From JARLFX01 sp036404255 (GTDB taxonomy: Bacteria > Acidobacteriota > Terriglobia > Terriglobales > Acidobacteriaceae), in contig DASWOP010000308.1 of assembly GCA_036404255.1 (NCBI GenBank), forward strand, positions 1 through 8,306: a stretch of 8,306 bases of DNA. The letters are read 5' to 3'. Every line of letters starts with the position of its first letter. Within the stretch, counting starts at the first letter, position 1. A program made the translations under genes and the position numbers. Below the pieces are notes generated by a model. That model worked only from the letters and a program-made list of their open reading frames with translations. It was not told the DNA's origin and made no database searches. Positions 5,990 through 8,306 of this stretch are shown here, one piece after another.

Positions 5990-7481
5990 CGTCGTTTCCT
6001 TTCAATGTCAGTTGATCGTAACGGTCGAGCTTGTGGGGAATGACAGTCGTGTCCTTCTTGCGGACATGCTCGGGCAGCCTGGTTTCGACCGGGGGCGGAG
6101 CGCCCCGCGCGATCCGGCGGCGTTCGAGCGCCGATCGAACCGACCTCGAATGCGAGGCGCCAGCGCGCAAAGCGTCTTCGACGGCCGCCTGGAGTTCCTG
6201 GGCGCCGTAGAGGTCGAGCAACGTCAGCATGGCGTTGGTGATTGCGCCGATATTGGCGCCGCGTTCTGCGGCATGCATCATCAGCTTCTGACAAGCCGGC
6301 ACGGCCCGCGTCAGGCTATTGAGGCCTCGATGCTGGCGTGCCTCGCGCTTGACATCGACGAGTGCCTTCAGGTGCTGAGGATCCTCGATCTGCTGACCCC
6401 GGTCGAAGCTGCGCCGGTGGCTGGCGATCATCGTGGCGGCGTCGAATATCCTGACCTGGACGAGATCGGCACGCACGGTGAGTGTTCGTTGGACATGCGT
6501 GTGAGGGACCGAGTAATCGTTCAGATCGAAGCGCACGTAGGGTGTCTTGCCAACCTTCACGGCCACCTGCTCCTCGACCGGGTAGGGATTGGCCGGCAAG
6601 GACAGAAGCATGGGCTGTTCTTTTGAGAACGCCTCGCGGACCGTCATCGACCGATCTTCCGGGCATGGCCGGTCCGCAGCCTGGGTCCGGCACCAGTGTT
6701 CGGCCTGGGCATTGAGATCATCGAGATCCTTGAAGGTGCGGGCGATGAAGAAGGCTTCCCGGATGTGGCGAATGGCGCGCTCGACGCGGCCCTTTTCGTT
6801 GCCTCGCGCCACGGCAACTGGACGAGGCTCGAAGCGATAATGAGCCGCAAACGCAAGCAATGTCGGATGGAAGCGGATGGCATCGCCCTGCCGTTCGAGG
6901 ACGGCGCTCTTGAGATTGTCGTAGAGCAGAACTCTGGGAAGGCTGTTCCAGGCGTTGAACGCGCCGACATGGCCGCGCAGGAAGTTTTCCATGCGGGCAT
7001 CAAGGAAGAAGCGCAGATAGATGTCGCGGGAGTAGGACAGCACCATGACGAAGGCCATCAGCGGGCGGCTGGCCTTGCCGATCTCGATGTGGCCAAAATG
7101 ACCCCAGTCGACCTGGCCCTGCTCACCCGGCAGAGTGCGTAGTCGTAGATAAGCTTCCGCCGGCCGGCGTGGTCGGTGCAGCGCCACCATGTGCCGGAAG
7201 TGGGCGGGCGATCCCTTATAGCCGCGCTCCTGCACCATCCCGTAAAGGCGGCTGGACGTCAGGTCAGGATATTTGGTCAGCGTCTGCTGGATAAACGGCA
7301 GGTACAGGTCGATCTCGGCGGGGCGGATCACCGGCCTGTGTCGAGGCAAGCCCGCGTCCTTCAGGACCCTGAAGACGGTGGTGTGATGGCAATGCATTTG
7401 CTTGGCGATCGTGCCGCAGCGCCACTTCTCAACGTGGTACAGGCGCAGGATCATCGCTTCCTTCTCGGCAGATATGGTCAT
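5982..7481 (-). CDS. istA: IS21-family DDE transposase IstA
   Basis: A 499-residue transposase, the usual size. An N-terminal HTH (about 10-42, including IAKQMHCHHTTVFRVLKDAG) contacts the element ends. A linker helix region follows, then an RNase H-like core with the DDE triad: Asp125 in GQVDWGHFG, Asp188 in LLYDNLKSAV and Glu234 in GNEKGRVERAIRH. A beta-barrel domain follows at about 310-400 (NPYPVEEQVAVKVGKTPYVR, then FDLNDYSVP). The frame is open to base 7631, but ATG 7481-7479 is the best start: minus-strand GGAG (7494-7491) lies 9 nt before it and the product then begins MTISAEKEAMI, as in relatives. The alternative ATG at 7496 has no such site. The start lies 53 nt inside the end of the upstream Cys-rich gene. 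All key residues are present, so activity is plausible. Confidence 0.95.
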   Translation of the reverse strand: MTISAEKEAMILRLYHVEKWRCGTIAKQMHCHHTTVFRVLKDAGLPRHRPVIRPAEIDLYLPFIQQTLTKYPDLTSSRLYGMVQERGYKGSPAHFRHMVALHRPRRPAEAYLRLRTLPGEQGQVDWGHFGHIEIGKASRPLMAFVMVLSYSRDIYLRFFLDARMENFLRGHVGAFNAWNSLPRVLLYDNLKSAVLERQGDAIRFHPTLLAFAAHYRFEPRPVAVARGNEKGRVERAIRHIREAFFIARTFKDLDDLNAQAEHWCRTQAADRPCPEDRSMTVREAFSKEQPMLLSLPANPYPVEEQVAVKVGKTPYVRFDLNDYSVPHTHVQRTLTVRADLVQVRIFDAATMIASHRRSFDRGQQIEDPQHLKALVDVKREARQHRGLNSLTRAVPACQKLMMHAAERGANIGAITNAMLTLLDLYGAQELQAAVEDALRAGASHSRSVRSALERRRIARGAPPPVETRLPEHVRKKDTTVIPHKLDRYDQLTLKGNDDE

Positions 7482-7917
7482 CGGTTCGATCTCCATGGTC
7501 GAATGGACGGACGTGTGTCCCCCGGCGACGCACGAAGCCGCGGCGAAAGAACAGCGGCACAGAGCTGCCGCAGCGCCGGCACCACGGCTCGATCGATGGC
7601 GCCACGTCAGCGGTGCCATCGCCCGGTGCAACGATGCCGTCGTTTGGGGGCGCCTTCAGTCGTGAACCCTCTGGAACGACGGGTGGAGAGTGATGCGTCA
7701 CGTTTTTGCGAGCCTGACGATATCGGCGGGAGCGATCGGCATGGGCGAAGCGCCCCGGCCGGGTGCTCTGGTAGCGCCGTCCGGCTGCCCGCAGGCTGTC
7801 ACGGCGCGCCGCATGGGCGCAGGCAGAACCGCAATAGCGCTGACCCCGATCGCAATGGCGGCAAAGCAGAACCTGCGCGCGACACCGCCCGCAGAGGAAG
7901 AAACGAGCAGTTCGCAT
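7429..7917 (-). CDS. Cys-rich basic zinc-binding-like protein, accessory gene of the IS21 element
   Basis: A 162-residue protein starting MRTARFFLCGRCRAQ. Cysteines are arranged C9-x2-C12-x6-C19-x2-C22-x6-C29-x3-C33, with a further pair C113-x2-C116 (WCRRCG), a pattern expected for zinc coordination. Residues 38-71 are very basic (ARRDSLRAAGRRYQ, RSRRYRQARK), suggesting nucleic-acid contact. The middle (78-110) is Pro/Gly-rich and probably disordered. A GTG 18 nt upstream (7935) is an alternative start; GAGG lies 12 nt before the ATG. The 3' end overlaps istA by 53 nt in another frame, so the two are likely co-transcribed. I recall similar ORFs in front of istA in some proteobacterial IS21 elements, annotated only as hypothetical. 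Function is unknown. A shadow frame is less likely because the Cys pattern is regular and it sits between the IS ends. Confidence 0.68.
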   Translation of the reverse strand: MRTARFFLCGRCRAQVLLCRHCDRGQRYCGSACAHAARRDSLRAAGRRYQSTRPGRFAHADRSRRYRQARKNVTHHSPPVVPEGSRLKAPPNDGIVAPGDGTADVAPSIEPWCRRCGSSVPLFFRRGFVRRRGTHVRPFDHGDRTDDHICREGSDDPAPVPR

Positions 7918-7973
7918 CACGGCGGCGCACCTCACGAAGCGCCGTCGGGATTGATCGGAGAAGCTCGACGGAA

Positions 7974-7999
7974 TGCGCCAATGCCATTATGATGGCGCA
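7974..7999. repeat. inverted repeat TGCGCCA-N12-TGGCGCA
   Basis: TGCGCCA (7974-7980) and TGGCGCA (7993-7999) are perfect 7-bp arms. A nested GCCAT-TATG-ATGGC (7983-7996) is also possible. It lies about 57 bp upstream of the Cys-rich gene start on its transcription path, so it could be an operator or a leader hairpin. No function can be read from sequence. Confidence 0.45.
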
Positions 8000-8139
8000 C
8001 ACCGTGAACCAGTCGGCAGTCCTGTGCGGTGACTTGCAGGTCATCTCACAGATGCCAGAGGGATTGGACATCGAATTGGCGTGGTAGCTTCGGTCGATGT
8101 CTGTTTGCGGCGCTCCGCCAGCCTATCATTGACGGACGC

Positions 8140-8193
8140 AGCGCGGGATGTGCCTCAGTCGCCCTCCGGGCTCCTGTCGGCACATCCCGCGCT
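8140..8193. repeat. perfect 15-bp inverted repeat (long hairpin) in the IS leader
   Basis: AGCGCGGGATGTGCC (8140-8154) is repeated exactly in inverted form as GGCACATCCCGCGCT (8179-8193). The 24-nt loop contains a small inner stem GCCC-TCC-GGGC (8161-8171). There is no U-tract on either side, so it is not a classic intrinsic terminator. It lies 72 bp inside the right IS end, where a hairpin could block transcription entering from the host or sequester the leader mRNA. Confidence 0.75.
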
Positions 8194-8231
8194 CATCTCC
8201 CCATCAACCCCTTTTCCACGATCGTCTTTGC

Positions 8232-8285
8232 CGCAACCAATGCGCCGAAATTCGCTGCAATTCCCTCTCGGCGCCAACTATGCGC
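8232..8285. repeat. inner repeats of the IS right end
   Basis: CGCAACCAATGCGC (8232-8245) and CGCCAACTATGCGC (8272-8285) agree at 11 of 14 positions and lie 40 bp apart in the same orientation. The outer copy is part of the terminal inverted repeat. IS21-type ends are known to carry multiple transposase-binding repeats, which these probably are. Confidence 0.55.
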
Positions 8286-8306
8286 GGTTTTCAACAGCCA
8301 TCGACA
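8266..8306 (-). repeat. IS21 right terminal inverted repeat, ending at the last base
   Basis: Read on the minus strand from 8306 it begins TGTCGATGGCTG and ends GGCGCCGAGA, matching the left end at 28/41 positions without gaps. The plus strand ends in CGACA, giving the expected CA terminus. The element therefore ends exactly where the window ends. Confidence 0.8.

Larger units (their letters stand above)
7918..8265. other. non-coding leader of the IS21 element
   Basis: These 348 bp lie between the Cys-rich gene and the right terminal repeat. No convincing gene is seen; the frames here are antisense or lack a ribosome site. The segment holds two inverted repeats (7974-7999 and 8140-8193) and one copy of an inner terminal repeat (8232-8245). 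It should contain the minus-strand promoter of the IS genes, but I could not find a strong -35/-10 pair. Confidence 0.5.
4938..8306 (-). mobile_element. complete IS21-family insertion sequence with two extra genes (3369 bp)
   Basis: The element contains istA and istB transposition genes on the minus strand, flanked by matching ends. Plus-strand 4938-4978 and minus-strand 8306-8266 align without gaps at 28 of 41 positions, both starting TGT and ending GCCGAGA. IS21 elements have TG…CA termini and make 4-8 bp target duplications. The left flank is GTATTGG, but the right flank lies beyond the window, so the duplication cannot be checked. At 3.4 kb it is longer than typical IS21 members (about 2-2.5 kb), because of two accessory ORFs and a 348-bp leader. 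Both transposition genes are open and keep all catalytic motifs, so the element may be active. Confidence 0.85.

Noticed and set aside
5531..6626. Plus-strand open frames of 170 and 220 aa over istB and istA
   Set aside because: They are antisense to well-supported transposition genes, with no recognisable domain or translation signal.
7176..8087. 303-aa plus-strand open frame across the istA 5' region
   Set aside because: It is antisense to istA and the Cys-rich gene, has low-complexity Arg/Ala-rich content typical of GC-rich shadow frames, and lacks a ribosome site.
8193..8306. Minus-strand open frame entering from the window edge and stopping at 8193, resembling a gene C-terminus followed by a terminator hairpin
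   Set aside because: The frame lies wholly within the IS right terminal repeat and leader. The 41-bp match to the left IS end explains the sequence better, and the frame has no start.
1..8306. tRNA, rRNA, CRISPR array or defence-type gene cluster
   Set aside because: I looked for cloverleaf-like structures, regularly spaced repeats and defence-domain motifs and found none. The only repeats are IS ends, an operator and isolated hairpins.

Overview
The window looks like an alphaproteobacterial, most likely rhizobial (Rhizobium/Sinorhizobium/Mesorhizobium-type), accessory or plasmid-like region. This rests on GC-rich coding, an AqpZ-type tail, a glutamate-type ABC transporter with an RpiR regulator, and IS630 and IS21 elements of the kind common in rhizobial replicons. 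The genus is inference only.

Layout. Bases 1-106 are the 3' end of an aquaporin gene (aqpZ-like). Directly behind it (about 120-396) lies the 5' piece of an IS630-type transposase gene, with an in-frame stop and lost homology after about 80 codons. Bases 415-606 hold no gene I can assign. A MurR/RpiR regulator (607-1494, minus) is divergent from a polar amino acid (PAAT) ABC operon. The 114-bp gap between them carries a clear operator-like set of ACTACAAA/TTTGTAGT half-sites around a TTGACA box. The operon runs ATPase (1609-2349), periplasmic binding protein (2381-3192), permease (3234-3887), permease (3887-4738), then the start of a probable beta-lactamase-family serine hydrolase (4824 onward). 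Two members are broken. The binding protein has an internal deletion with a frameshift at about 2721. The hydrolase is cut after 38 codons by an IS21-family element.

Bases 4938-8306 read as one complete IS21-family element of 3369 bp, with all genes on the minus strand. The two ends align ungapped as a 41-bp imperfect inverted repeat (28/41 identical) beginning TGT, and the right end coincides with the last base of the window. Besides istA and istB it carries two extra genes: a 162-aa Cys-rich, basic zinc-binding-like protein upstream of and overlapping istA, and a 65-aa protein whose GTG start overlaps the istB stop with a good Shine-Dalgarno sequence. A 348-bp non-coding leader next to the right end contains a perfect 15-bp inverted repeat.

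How it fits together: the RpiR protein probably controls the divergent amino-acid-type importer. The transporter has kept an intact ATPase and both permeases but appears to have lost its binding protein and hydrolase, so the cluster looks like a decaying uptake operon next to a structurally intact, four-gene IS21-type transposon.
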